Shown: positions 29,726 through 38,697, counted from the first letter of the stretch. The stretch: DNA of 64,000 bases from Deltaproteobacteria bacterium (GCA_016218915.1 JACRCQ010000073.1:124001-188000), one strand, 5' to 3'. The notes: generated by a model from the letters alone, not told the origin. Program-made: numbers and translations.

Positions 29726-30237
29726 TGGCTGGCGCGCTAGCCAAGCTGCAGGCCGGCAAGATACGCATCGAAGTGGTCACGCCGACCGGCATGGTTCTGA
29801 GCGAGATGGTCGACGAGTTCACTGCGCCGAGCGTGGAGGGAGAGTTCGGCGTCTTGCCTGGCCACATCCCGCTGCTGGCCGCGCTGCGCATCGGGCTCGT
29901 CACCTATCGCAAGGGCGCTGAAACACTCGCCTGCGCTGTCGGCTCGGGGTTCGTGGAGGTTGCCGACGACTACGCGCTGCTCCTGACCGACAAGTTCATG
30001 ACCAAGGACAAGATCGACGTCGTGGCGACGCGTCTTGCGCTCAAGGAAGTGGACGAGAAGCTCAGCAACTGGACCGAAGCGCCTGGCACGCCGAAGCACC
30101 AGGAAGCGATCGCGGAAGAGCAATGGCAGGTCGCGATCCTGACCCTGTTCGGCGATCCGCCGCCGCCCGTCATGCGCGGGTGGGAGCCGAACAAGGAAGA
30201 GGCTGCCGAGCCGACGGAGCCGGCGGACAACGCCTGA
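29725..30237 (+). CDS. atpC: F1Fo ATP synthase subunit epsilon
   Basis: A 170-residue epsilon subunit, the rotor-stalk protein and intrinsic inhibitor. The N-terminal barrel is clear (EFTAPSVEGEFGVLPGHIPLL, GSGFVEVADD). The C-terminal helical part is divergent and ends in an acidic, Pro-rich tail of about 30 residues (PNKEEAAEPTEPADNA), making it longer than the usual 130-140. The ATG overlaps the atpD stop (TGATG), indicating coupled translation. Confidence 0.92.
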
Positions 30238-30319
30238 ACCCACGCGCGTTTGCCGGGTCACGTTTGAACCCCACCCCCAGCCCCAATAGATGTTCGATGG
30301 GGCCAACGCCAGGATCCAT

Positions 30320-30343
30320 AGCCGGCGGTTGAACCCGCCGGCT
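30320..30343. terminator. Hairpin after atpC, possible terminator
   Basis: AGCCGGCGG and CCGCCGGCT form a perfect 9-bp stem with a TTGAAC loop, 82 bp after the atpC stop. No T-run follows. It could equally be the first member of the hairpin array nearby. Confidence 0.45.
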
Positions 30344-30449
30344 GTTGGCAGCCGTGGTACCAGGGACAAGGCCTTCGGCCTCATGCGACGCGGTGACCGT
30401 CGAGGCCGCCAGGCCTTGGAGCGCGCGCAAACGACCGGTGCGCAGACGG

Positions 30450-30568
30450 CGGTTTCAACCGCCGGATCGCGGTCGCGGGTTCGACCGCCGGATCGCGGTC
30501 GCGGGTTCGACCGCCGGATCGCGGTCACGGTTTCAACCGCCGGATCGCGGTCGCGGGTTCGACCGCCT
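30450..30568. repeat. 26-bp tandem repeat, about 4.5 copies
   Basis: Copies begin at 30450, 30476, 30502, 30528 and 30554 (partial). The unit is built on CGGGTTCGACCGCCGGATCG with TTTCAACC variants. Each unit junction forms a small hairpin, GCGGTCG-CGACCGC or GCGGT-ACCGC, and the loop sequence changes between copies while the pairing is kept. Confidence 0.85.
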
Positions 30569-30597
30569 TCGCAATGCGCCGGGTTCGTGGGGCCAGC

Positions 30598-30667
30598 GGC
30601 ACGCCATGGCGTGCCTGCGTTGGGCACGGCATGCCGTGCCTAACGGAGACACGGCGATGCCGTGTCG
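30598..30667. repeat. Three palindromes at exact 25-bp spacing
   Basis: Perfect 18-bp palindromes GGCACGCCATGGCGTGCC (30598) and GGCACGGCATGCCGTGCC (30623) are followed by GACACGGC-GAT-GCCGTGTC (30648). Start-to-start distance is 25 bp both times. Arms differ between units but remain self-complementary. Confidence 0.85.
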
Positions 30668-30732
30668 CTACGGTTGGCGGAACGCGGTGGGCGCCCATGA
30701 TCCCGCTACGCACTTCGGTACGCGGTACCAGC

Positions 30733-30858
30733 TGAGAACTAGGAGCTGGGAACTGGCAACGCGAACGCGAATGCGAATGGGAAGGCCCCGACGAGTCTCC
30801 TCCGGCCCCCATTTCTCAATTCTGAATTCGCATTCATGTTCCTAGTTCCTAGTTTCCT
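30733..30858. repeat. Inverted pair of GAACTAGGA/GCGAATGCGAAT repeats
   Basis: The left copy has GAGAACTAGGAGCTGGGAAC then GCGAACGCGAATGCGAATGG. The right copy, inverted, ends with GAATTCGCATTCATGTTCCT and AGTTCCTAGTTTCCTCC. Relatives lie at 34098-34200 and 36720-36767. Confidence 0.6.
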
Positions 30859-30883
30859 CCGGCTCATCTGATAAGGTGACGAC

Positions 30884-32443
30884 ATGCGTCGCCCTCTTAT
30901 CCTCTTGCTCGCCCTCTGCGCATCCTGCTCCTCCAACTCCCCGACCGATCGCGAGCGCATCGCTCGCACTCCTTCGCCCATCATCGGAGGCGTGACGGAC
31001 AACGACGCGCAAGCGCACGAGTCCGTGGTGTTCCTGATGCTCGGCTACATGGGAGGCTGCACCGGCTCGCTCATTGCGCCGAACCTCGTGCTCACCGCGC
31101 GCCATTGCGTGTCGCACAGCGTTCTGCCCGAAGGCACGGGCATTGACTGCGACCCCTACGGCAACTCATCGCAGTCAGCGCACGTTGGCGCCAACCTGGC
31201 GCCTTCGGACATCGCCGTGTACACGGGCTTTGCGCCCAACATGTGGGGCAGCCCGGCCGCAGTAGGCAAGCAGATCATCGTCAACGAGCAGAGCAAGCTG
31301 CTGTGCGCCAACGACGTCGGCCTGGTGGTGCTCGATCAGCCCATCGCAGGCGCGACTCCCATGAAGCTGCGCCTGAGCTACTCGGCCCAGATCGGCGAGA
31401 AGGTCATGGCGATCGGCTACGGCCTGACCAACCCCAACAACCAGAACTCGGCCGGGCAACGGTTTCGACGCGGAGACATCCCGGTCGTGACCGCAGGCAT
31501 GGACTACAACTTCTGGAATGGCGCCGGCGAGTTCGTGCTCGGCCAGTCCACCTGCCAGGGCGACTCCGGCGGTCCGATCACGGCCATGGCGACCGGCGCG
31601 ATCCTCGGCGTGACCTCGCGAGGCGGCGACTGCAAGACCGGCTACCAGACCTTCATCATGATCGACAAGCACAAGGACCTGATCGACAAGGCGCTGCTCG
31701 CAGCAGGTGCGACCGCGGTCGACGAGGGGGTCACGCCGCCCACGCCGGTTGGCAAGAAGAAGACAGGAGAGAAGCCCTGCGCTGTGGGCGCAGAGTGCAA
31801 GGGCCTGTACTGCATGGACAAGAGCTATTGCTCCGAATTCTGCAACCCAGGGCAGTGCCCGTCCGACATGATCTGCCTGGATACCAAGATCACGATCATG
31901 GGCATGCAGCAGCCGGATCCGGTCCCGATGTGCGTACCGCTGCCGACCACGGGAACGGCTTGCGAGGTGTGTCGCTACGACACGTGCAAGGACTACTACG
32001 AGATGTGCGCAGCCGAGCCGGCGTGCATGTCGCTTCTCAAGTGCGTGGACGCGTGCACGTCGTCGGCATGTCGCGAAGGGTGCAAGAGCAAGAACGCTTC
32101 GGGCGTGGAGACGTTCGCGTACGTCTACGACTGCATGTGCACCACGAGCTGCACGCCGAAGTGCACCGGGCAATGCGGGGACGTGCCTGAGGATGCGGGC
32201 GTGGGAGGGGCTGGAGGCGCGGCGGGAGCAGGCGGCAGCGGCGGAGGACAGGCTGGTGCATCCGAGGGCGGAGCAGCTGGAGAAGCTGGCACAGGCGGCA
32301 CGGATCCTGGGCTGGCAGAGCAGCCAGCGAGCGGATCAAGCGGTGGCTGCACGACTTCGAAGGGTTCGTCGAGCGGACTGTTCGGGCTGCTCTTCGGGGC
32401 GGCGGCTTTGGTGGCGGCGAGGCGCCGTCGGCGCTCACCCTAG
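30884..32443 (+). CDS. Secreted trypsin-like serine protease with MYXO-CTERM-like anchor
   Basis: 519 residues. A lipobox-like signal ends at CASC. The S1 protease domain shows the start IIGGVTDND and the triad His74 (TARHC), Asp144 (NDVGLVVL) and Ser228 (CQGDSGGP). After about residue 285 comes a Cys-rich region, then an Ala/Gly linker of about 60 residues and a tail with GCTTS, a hydrophobic stretch and RRRRR, the arrangement of MYXO-CTERM sorting signals. It could be retained on the cell surface and later released. Transcribed alone downstream of a repeat-filled region. Confidence 0.9.
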   Translation: MRRPLILLLALCASCSSNSPTDRERIARTPSPIIGGVTDNDAQAHESVVFLMLGYMGGCTGSLIAPNLVLTARHCVSHSVLPEGTGIDCDPYGNSSQSAHVGANLAPSDIAVYTGFAPNMWGSPAAVGKQIIVNEQSKLLCANDVGLVVLDQPIAGATPMKLRLSYSAQIGEKVMAIGYGLTNPNNQNSAGQRFRRGDIPVVTAGMDYNFWNGAGEFVLGQSTCQGDSGGPITAMATGAILGVTSRGGDCKTGYQTFIMIDKHKDLIDKALLAAGATAVDEGVTPPTPVGKKKTGEKPCAVGAECKGLYCMDKSYCSEFCNPGQCPSDMICLDTKITIMGMQQPDPVPMCVPLPTTGTACEVCRYDTCKDYYEMCAAEPACMSLLKCVDACTSSACREGCKSKNASGVETFAYVYDCMCTTSCTPKCTGQCGDVPEDAGVGGAGGAAGAGGSGGGQAGASEGGAAGEAGTGGTDPGLAEQPASGSSGGCTTSKGSSSGLFGLLFGAAALVAARRRRRSP

Positions 32444-32707
32444 GGGGCTCCCTTTCAGCTCAGAGGTATTCACAGGGACAAGGGAGATCGGGGGCGCCAG
32501 CCCCAATTCACGAGTTGCGCCCAGCAATCCGTATTCCACGTGAGCCTGGATTCGATGCCGCCAGCGAGAGCGGATTCCACACTCAAATCGTTGGGGATTT
32601 CGATAGAAAACATTTGACCGGGACGACGGGAAGTGTTGGTTTCTTGCGAGCGTACCAAGTCTCGACGGGAGGCCGGCATTCGTCTTCCCACTTTCAAGAG
32701 GTGGTCT
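32444..32707. other. Intergenic region upstream of the Gly-rich lipoprotein gene
   Basis: 264 bp with lower GC than its surroundings. It contains TTTGACCGGGA near 32613, which could serve as a -35 region, but no convincing -10 follows. No RNA gene or terminator was recognised. Confidence 0.35.
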
Positions 32708-33538
32708 ATGAAGCTTTTCAAACTGATTTCGACGATGGGAATGGCGGCGGCTTTTATCGGGCTCGTCGCGGCGTGCAGCTCTTCGGACTCGGGTGGTGCA
32801 GCAGGATCTCCGGGCGGCGGTGCTGACTGCACCAGCTACTGCAGCAAGTGCGGCAAGGGCGCAACGGACTGCAAGGCGAAGTGCGATGCAGCCGGCGCTT
32901 CCTGCGGCGCGGAGTGGGGCGCCGTGCTCTCCTGCGCGACGACAAACGCCTGTGATCCCAACAAGTGCGCGACGCAGATGACCGCGTACACCAAGTGCCT
33001 CTCGACGCCCCAGGACGGCGGCACGGGCGGCACGGGCGGCGGCGGCACGGGCGGCCAGGGCGGCGGCGGCGTCGGCGGCCAGGGCGGCGGCACCGGTGGC
33101 GGCGGCGTTGGCGGCCAGGGCGGCGGCACGGGCGGCGGCGGCGTAGGCGGCGGCGGCACGGGCGGCGGCGGCGTTGGTGGAACGGGCGGCGGCAGCAATG
33201 CGCTTCCGGAGTCCTGCGTCAAGACCGGCACCATCGGCTTCGACTGCAACCCGGTTGCCAACACCGGCTGCAAGTCGGGCGAGGACTGCGACCTCGGCTC
33301 CGACGGCACCTCGTCGGTCTTCACTTGCTTCCCCTCCGACACGGTCGACGAAGGCGGCGCCTGTGACAATCAGGCGGGTCCGTGGTGCAAGGGCAAGATG
33401 CACTGCGATCAGGACGGCGAGGGCGGGCCCGGCAAGTGCGCGTACATGTGCTGCGGCAACAGTGACTGCATCGGCACCGCCAAGACCTGCGAAGCGATCG
33501 CGCCCACGGAAGTCGGCACGTTCGGCCTCTGCAAGTAA
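32708..33538 (+). CDS. Cys-rich lipoprotein with Gly-rich linker
   Basis: 276 residues of unknown function. The ATG at 32708 has AGAGGTGG upstream and yields a signal ending at Cys23 (LVAAC). A Cys-rich N-domain (DCTSYCSKCGKGATDCKAKC) is followed by about 60 residues of TGGGGVGGQGG repeats and then a second Cys-rich domain with paired cysteines (CDNQAGPWCKGKMHCD). The plan resembles other Myxococcota surface proteins in which disulfide domains are joined by a flexible Gly linker. The protein has no enzyme motif. Confidence 0.8.
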   Translation: MKLFKLISTMGMAAAFIGLVAACSSSDSGGAAGSPGGGADCTSYCSKCGKGATDCKAKCDAAGASCGAEWGAVLSCATTNACDPNKCATQMTAYTKCLSTPQDGGTGGTGGGGTGGQGGGGVGGQGGGTGGGGVGGQGGGTGGGGVGGGGTGGGGVGGTGGGSNALPESCVKTGTIGFDCNPVANTGCKSGEDCDLGSDGTSSVFTCFPSDTVDEGGACDNQAGPWCKGKMHCDQDGEGGPGKCAYMCCGNSDCIGTAKTCEAIAPTEVGTFGLCK

Positions 33539-33870
33539 CAACGCTCTCCCGAGCCGCGGCGCACACGCTCCGCGGCTCACCCTCCTACTCCCCAATCCTG
33601 CCTCTCTCGCACCGTTCGCTCGTGCCGGATCGTGGAATCTGCGGCTAGACCCCCCAGCCAGCCCTGAGCGGCCCAGTGTGATCTTGGCGTCCCAATGACC
33701 CTCATCGCCAAGGCATGCCGGTGGCATGCCCGTCTAGGGCATGCTGGTAGCATGCCGCCACAGACCCCAAAGCCAGGTTCTCTGGGTTGTCAGTGGCGGC
33801 TTGCCACTGGCAAGCCTTGGACAGCATGGCAAGCCATGCATCAAGGCATCTCGCACGGAGCAGGACACCT
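33539..33870. other. 332-bp noncoding region with palindrome cluster
   Basis: No gene recognised. The second half is the palindrome cluster listed at 33712-33839; the first half follows the lipoprotein stop and has no clear terminator. Confidence 0.6.
33712..33839. repeat. Cluster of four GGCATGCC-type hairpins
   Basis: Units: GGCATGCC-GGT-GGCATGCC (33712-33730), GGCATGCT-GGT-AGCATGCC (33738-33756), GGCTTGCC-ACT-GGCAAGCC (33798-33816) and GCATGGC-AA-GCCATGC (33824-33839). The first two and last two are each 26 bp apart. Arms differ by paired changes that keep the stem. They are similar in style to 30598-30667. Confidence 0.8.
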
Positions 33871-34077
33871 ATGAGCGACGAGGATTCTGAGCTCGTCATT
33901 CCGGAAACGGACTTCTCGCAGGGGATCCAGCCCCACCGCTACGCCCGGCTGCAGTCCGGCTACCGCTACGCGGTGTACCTCGACCAAGACCTCTTGAAGC
34001 ACTTCGGCAGCCCGAAAGCGGTGCCCGCCGCCTTGCGCGCGCTCGTCGAGGCCTCGAAGCACGTCCACGCGGCGTGA
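33871..34077 (+). CDS. Small 68-residue protein, unknown
   Basis: An ATG at 33871 with GGAGCAGGA upstream opens a 68-residue acidic-then-basic protein. Its C-terminal half, YAVYLDQDLLKHFGSPKAV followed by PAALRALVEASK, looks like a short strand followed by two helices, loosely like ribbon-helix-helix or BrnA-type small proteins. No partner toxin gene is next to it. Codon use and GC match the neighbours. Confidence 0.55.
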   Translation: MSDEDSELVIPETDFSQGIQPHRYARLQSGYRYAVYLDQDLLKHFGSPKAVPAALRALVEASKHVHAA

Positions 34078-34097
34078 ACCCTCTCCCATTCGCTACC

Positions 34098-34200
34098 CCA
34101 TTCGCCTTCTCCTTCGCATTCTTGTTCCCCGTTCCTAGTTCTCTCCCTCTCCCATTCGCCTTCTCCTTCGCATTCTTGTTCCCTGTTCCTAGTTCTCTCC
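34098..34200. repeat. Direct duplication of a 50-bp GTTCCTAGTTCTC-type repeat
   Basis: Copies at about 34098-34147 and 34151-34200 differ at one or two bases; each runs CCATTCGCCTTCTCCTTCGC, ATTCTTGTTCCC, GTTCCTAGTTCTC. On the other strand they match the GAACTAGGAAC/GCGAAT family. It ends 29 bp before the next start codon. Confidence 0.8.
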
Positions 34201-34228
34201 GGAACGCCAAAGTGGTACCTTGACCTAC

Positions 34229-36721
34229 ATGCGCCTCCGTCCCTACCTCGCTGCGCTCCCTCTCCTCGCCGCTTGCTCTTCTTCCTCCAACGACTCGCCC
34301 GCGCCTGCGCCGTTCAACTGCGCTGACGCACTCGATCGCCTGGACTCCTGCTCCGCAGAGTTCTGCGAAGCCAATCCTGACGACGCCATCTGCGAGATCC
34401 TGCTCGGCGCTCAGTCCGGCTCGCTCTTCGGCTCGCAAAACCGCTCATGCGATACCATGAGCCAGGAAGATCTGACGCACCTCGCCACAGCGTCGTGCGG
34501 CGACATGATCAACGAAGCCAAACTGCACGCTTCAGGCAAGTCCGACGTGCCTTGTCCCGCATATTTCCCCTGGTGCAACGAGCTCGCCCCCAAGGGCGCC
34601 GGCTACCGCGTGAACCTGCTGTCGTTCGAGAGCGGCAAGGCAGATATCGAAGTGCTTCTGCCTGACATCACGCGCACCATGGAAGTGCACAACGGCAAGA
34701 CCTACCAGAAGCTCAACCTGCCAGGCGCTGGCTCCACGCGTGAGCTGGGGCGCCCTGCAGTGCCAGTGGTCAGCTTTCTGCTCGGCCTTCCGCCTGGAAC
34801 CGACACCGCGTGGATCGAAGGCTACAACCCGATCGAGACGCAGCGCGCTGACAAGATCACGCTCATCCCGGCCCAGGCGACCTCGGTGGAAGACGCGCCC
34901 AAGCCTGACTTCGTGGTCGACACCGCGTTCTACGGCACGGACGCGGCCTATCCGAATACGGCCTACTCGGTCGATCCTGTCTCCACGTGGCGCAACTACC
35001 GCGTGGTGCGCGTGACCGTCAACCCGTTCCAGTACAACCCCTCGCGCAAGCAGCTCGACGTATCCACGCGCGTGCAGCTCAGCGTGCGCTTTGCGGACAA
35101 CAAGAGCGAGCCCAAGGACACGGTCGACGAAGGCGAGTCGTCGATGGCGCAAGCCTATGGCAGCGGGATGGTGAACTATCCGGAAGCCGCAGCTGCGACC
35201 GGGCCCAAGAAAGACGAGCCGGATCGGGTTCGCTACCTGGTGATCGCGGCTGACGCGCTTGTGGATTCGATCAAGCCGTTGGTGGACTTGAAGAACACGC
35301 AGGGGCTCAAGACCGAGGTGGTGAAGCTGAGCGAGGTCGGTGCAGAGCCTGACAAGATCAAGGCGCGCATCGATGCGGCGTACAAGGCTTCCGCGATCGA
35401 GTACGCGCTCTTGGTGGGCGACGTGGCTGACCTGCCGATGTACGTGTACCCGGCGGATCCGAACAACTGGAACAGCAGCCCGTTGCCGAGCGACTACTGG
35501 TACGGGCTTCTGGCCGGCGACGACCTGCTCGCCGAGGTTTCGATCGGACGCATCAGCGCAAAGACGCCTGAAGAAGCAGCTCTGCACGTGAGCAAGACCG
35601 TGGCCTACGAGACCGGGGATGTGGGCGCGGATTGGCGCAAGAAGATCGCGCTGGTGGTGCACGAGCAGGACTATCCGCGCAAGTACACGGAGTGTGCGGA
35701 GTCGGTGCGTACCAAGCGCTACAAGCCCGGCCTGATCGACTTCCAGAAGATCTATGGCGGCGAGCATGCCACGACCGAGCAGCTGCTCGAGTCGATCAAC
35801 GGCGGCCTTGGGATCCTGGCCTATCGCGGGCACGGCTCAGAGACCGCGTGGTACGAGTGGAACGGCAAGGATTTCGGCGGCGCAGATCCTGGGATCAAGA
35901 ACGGCGCGATGACGCCCGTGGTCTTCAGCATGGCGTGCCTGAACATGAAGCTCAGCAACGACACGCCTTCCAATGCCGAGCAGTGGGTGCTCAACCCCAA
36001 TGGCGGCGCGGTCGCGTTTTTCGGGGCAACGGAGCCGTCGTGGACCATCCCGAACCACGATTTCATGAAGTACCTGTTCAACGGCGTGCTCGATGAAGGC
36101 ATCACGGCGATCGGTCCGCTGACCAACCGGGCGCGAGCCGCGCTCCTTGCGCAGTACGGCGGCAAGGACGACGCAGCCGAGAACGCGAAGATGTACCTGT
36201 GGCTCGGGGACCCGTCGCTCGAGGTCGGAAAGACCTGGCAGCTGAAGTTCGAGACGCGCGTGGGCTGGTGCAACCTGCAGTGGCCGGAGAAGCTCGAGGT
36301 TGCCAAGGGCGCGGACAGCGCACCGGGCTACGGACAGGTGTGGGTGAACGGCGTGACGAGCGCGATCGGCCAAGGCGCGGGCGTGGAAGCAGCGCTCGGC
36401 TATGGCCCGCCGGGAAGTGATCCATCGAAGGAAGGCTGGACCTGGGTTTCCGCGACCTACAACGTGGATAGCGGCAACAACGACGAGTACATGGCCAAGC
36501 TCAACGTCGGGACAGCGGGCACGTACGCGTACACGTTCCGGTTCAAGGGCGCGACCGATGACGCCTGGATGTACTGCGATCTCGACGGGAGCCAGAACGG
36601 CGTGGACAAGCTCGGTGTGCTAACAGTGACCGAGACAGCGCCGCCGCCCGGGCCAGATGCAGGGCCGGATGCGGAAGAAGGGCCGGATGCAGCAGAAGGG
36701 CCGGATGCATCGCCGGAGTGA
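34229..36721 (+). CDS. Gingipain-like C25 cysteine protease, lipoprotein
   Basis: 830 residues. The start at 34229 gives a lipoprotein signal ending LLAAC. After a propeptide-like region of about 330 residues, the C25 catalytic region runs from YLVIAADALVDSIKPL to about residue 640. His535 in YRGHGS and Cys570 in FSMACLN, 35 residues apart, match the gingipain catalytic pair. A beta-rich C-terminal domain of about 150 residues and an acidic GPDA-repeat tail follow. Likely a surface or secreted protease. The stop overlaps an alternative start of the next gene. Confidence 0.9.
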   Translation: MRLRPYLAALPLLAACSSSSNDSPAPAPFNCADALDRLDSCSAEFCEANPDDAICEILLGAQSGSLFGSQNRSCDTMSQEDLTHLATASCGDMINEAKLHASGKSDVPCPAYFPWCNELAPKGAGYRVNLLSFESGKADIEVLLPDITRTMEVHNGKTYQKLNLPGAGSTRELGRPAVPVVSFLLGLPPGTDTAWIEGYNPIETQRADKITLIPAQATSVEDAPKPDFVVDTAFYGTDAAYPNTAYSVDPVSTWRNYRVVRVTVNPFQYNPSRKQLDVSTRVQLSVRFADNKSEPKDTVDEGESSMAQAYGSGMVNYPEAAAATGPKKDEPDRVRYLVIAADALVDSIKPLVDLKNTQGLKTEVVKLSEVGAEPDKIKARIDAAYKASAIEYALLVGDVADLPMYVYPADPNNWNSSPLPSDYWYGLLAGDDLLAEVSIGRISAKTPEEAALHVSKTVAYETGDVGADWRKKIALVVHEQDYPRKYTECAESVRTKRYKPGLIDFQKIYGGEHATTEQLLESINGGLGILAYRGHGSETAWYEWNGKDFGGADPGIKNGAMTPVVFSMACLNMKLSNDTPSNAEQWVLNPNGGAVAFFGATEPSWTIPNHDFMKYLFNGVLDEGITAIGPLTNRARAALLAQYGGKDDAAENAKMYLWLGDPSLEVGKTWQLKFETRVGWCNLQWPEKLEVAKGADSAPGYGQVWVNGVTSAIGQGAGVEAALGYGPPGSDPSKEGWTWVSATYNVDSGNNDEYMAKLNVGTAGTYAYTFRFKGATDDAWMYCDLDGSQNGVDKLGVLTVTETAPPPGPDAGPDAEEGPDAAEGPDASPE

Positions 36722-36762
36722 GAACTAGGAACTCTCAACCAGGAATGCGAATGCGAATGCGA

Positions 36763-37977
36763 ATGGCAGAGGAGAGCGGACTCGGATGGACGCTTCCTCT
36801 GCTCGCACTCGCAGCGCTCTGTGCGTCGTGCGCGTTGAACACGCACGGCGAGATGGCAGAGCCTGAGGGAACCGGCGGCTCGTCGGCTGGAAGCGGCGGA
36901 ATGTCAGCGGGTACTGGCGGCGCTGGTGGCACTTCGCAAGGTGGCAGCTCGCAGGGTGGCAGCTCGCAGGGCGGAAGCTCGCAGGGCGGAAGCTCGCAGG
37001 GTGGAAGCTCGCAAGCGGGCACTGGCGGCGCGTCGGACGCTGGCGACGATGCGGTGAGCGAAGATGTCGTGGTGGGAACCGAAGACTGCCTGAACGGCGT
37101 CGACGACAACGCAGACCAGAAGGTCGACTGCGACGATCCGCAGTGCACCAAGGACTACCTGTGCGTGCCTGCGTCGCCAGCGGGCTTCGGCTCACCGGGC
37201 ACGGTCAAGGAGCGCGCGATAGGAGATCCGGCGCTCAAGTGCACGCTCGATGTGAGCGCGACCTACAACGGCGAGCCGAGCGCGCCCAAGGCTGCGTGCG
37301 CGTGCGCGTGCGGGGCTCCTGCGGGTGGAACGTGCTCGACGACCTACAAAGCAGGGCTGTGGGCGAACGAGACGTGCGACAGTACGAGCGCATGGTTGCC
37401 CAATGCCGCGATCGATTGCGAGTTCATGGGGCAGACCGTGATCCCTGCGAGCGTCAAGGCGAACGGGCAGCCAGCGGTCGCGACCAAGGGCACGTGCGGC
37501 TCGTCGGTGACCTATCAACCGACCACGCCGGTGTGGGGCAAGGCAGCGGACGTGTGTGCGTCTTCGAAGGTGGGCACGTGCGCGACCGGGGTGTGCGTGC
37601 CCAAGCCCACGGGCAAGCCATGCGTGGTTGCCACGGGCGATCTTGCCTGCTCAGGGAGCTACACGAAGAAGCTGGTCTACTACGAGGCGTTTGCGGACAC
37701 GCGCGGCTGCGATACGACCGGGTGCGTGTGTGATCCAGCGGCAGGGGAGGCGTGTCAGGCCAAGATCCAGCTCTTCAGCGACTCCAACTGTCAGACCTTG
37801 CTCAAGGAAATTCCGCTGGTTGACACGTGCACCAAGACAACCGTGGCCGAGTACGCCTGGTCGGAGCACGTGGTGGTGGGGACGCCATCAGGCGGCGCCT
37901 GCGCGGCCAAGGGGAGCGGGACGCTGACCGGGGAGGTGAGCGGGGCCTCACCGCACACGGCGTGCTGCGTGCCTTAG
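36763..37977 (+). CDS. Cys-rich surface lipoprotein with Ser/Gly repeat linker
   Basis: 404 residues. The signal peptide ends LCASC. About 75 residues of SSAGSGG and then GGSSQ repeats form a linker, followed by NGVDDNADQKVDCDDPQC, a Cys/Asp motif common in Myxococcota surface proteins, and a long disulfide-rich part. Function unknown. I placed the start at 36763; earlier in-frame starts (from 36718) fall within a copy of the GAACTAGGA/GCGAAT repeat, which would encode MRMRMRM. The short distance to the protease gene suggests cotranscription. Confidence 0.75.
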   Translation: MAEESGLGWTLPLLALAALCASCALNTHGEMAEPEGTGGSSAGSGGMSAGTGGAGGTSQGGSSQGGSSQGGSSQGGSSQGGSSQAGTGGASDAGDDAVSEDVVVGTEDCLNGVDDNADQKVDCDDPQCTKDYLCVPASPAGFGSPGTVKERAIGDPALKCTLDVSATYNGEPSAPKAACACACGAPAGGTCSTTYKAGLWANETCDSTSAWLPNAAIDCEFMGQTVIPASVKANGQPAVATKGTCGSSVTYQPTTPVWGKAADVCASSKVGTCATGVCVPKPTGKPCVVATGDLACSGSYTKKLVYYEAFADTRGCDTTGCVCDPAAGEACQAKIQLFSDSNCQTLLKEIPLVDTCTKTTVAEYAWSEHVVVGTPSGGACAAKGSGTLTGEVSGASPHTACCVP

Positions 37978-38316
37978 AGCACCGATTCCCTCGACGCAAA
38001 GCGTGCCAAGGGCAAGCCTCCAGGTAGAGCGGATCCATCCAACGGTGGGCTTGCCCGTGGTTGCATGACCATTTTTCTTTACTCTTGCTTGCGCTCGTCA
38101 CCGTTTCGGGCCATGTTGCCCTGGCTATCCGCAGGAGCCTCGTTTTGATCAGTCCCCACACTAGGTTACGTGCAGAGCTGTTTGGGGTACTCGCTCAGCG
38201 TTCGCGTTCGGTGGATGACCAGTCCCGTGGTTGGGACGGTCTTCGAGGGAGCGCGACGGCGCGCCGCTCTCGCTCGTGGGTGACGGTAGCGCGTCTGACG
38301 TTTGGGTGAGATCAAA
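37978..38316. other. Noncoding leader region before the RRM gene
   Basis: 339 bp without a gene. It carries the inverted repeat at 38010-38056 and a T-rich patch (ATTTTTCTTTACTC, about 38070-38083). The long, relatively AT-rich leader could hold the promoter and a regulated 5' UTR of the RNA-binding protein gene, as in cold-inducible relatives, but no defined element is seen. Confidence 0.45.
38010..38056. terminator. Inverted repeat GGGCAAGCC/GGCTTGCCC
   Basis: 9-bp arms at 38010-38018 and 38048-38056 with a 29-nt loop, 33 bp after the lipoprotein gene. The arm sequence is the same as in the 33798 hairpin, so it may be another repeat copy rather than a terminator. Confidence 0.35.

Positions 38317-38697
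<381 letters not shown>

Larger units (their letters stand above)
30238..30883. other. 646-bp noncoding region packed with hairpins and repeats
   Basis: No gene is supported between atpC and the protease gene. Listed parts are a hairpin after atpC, a 26-bp tandem repeat, three consecutive 25-bp-spaced palindromes and a pair of GAACTAGGA-type repeats. Short ORFs here are products of the repeats. Confidence 0.7.

Noticed and set aside
30450..30667. CRISPR array
   Set aside because: Units are directly adjacent 25-26 bp repeats with no unique spacers and no cas genes nearby.
33871..34077. Toxin-antitoxin antitoxin gene
   Set aside because: Weak resemblance only and no toxin gene within 1 kb either side.
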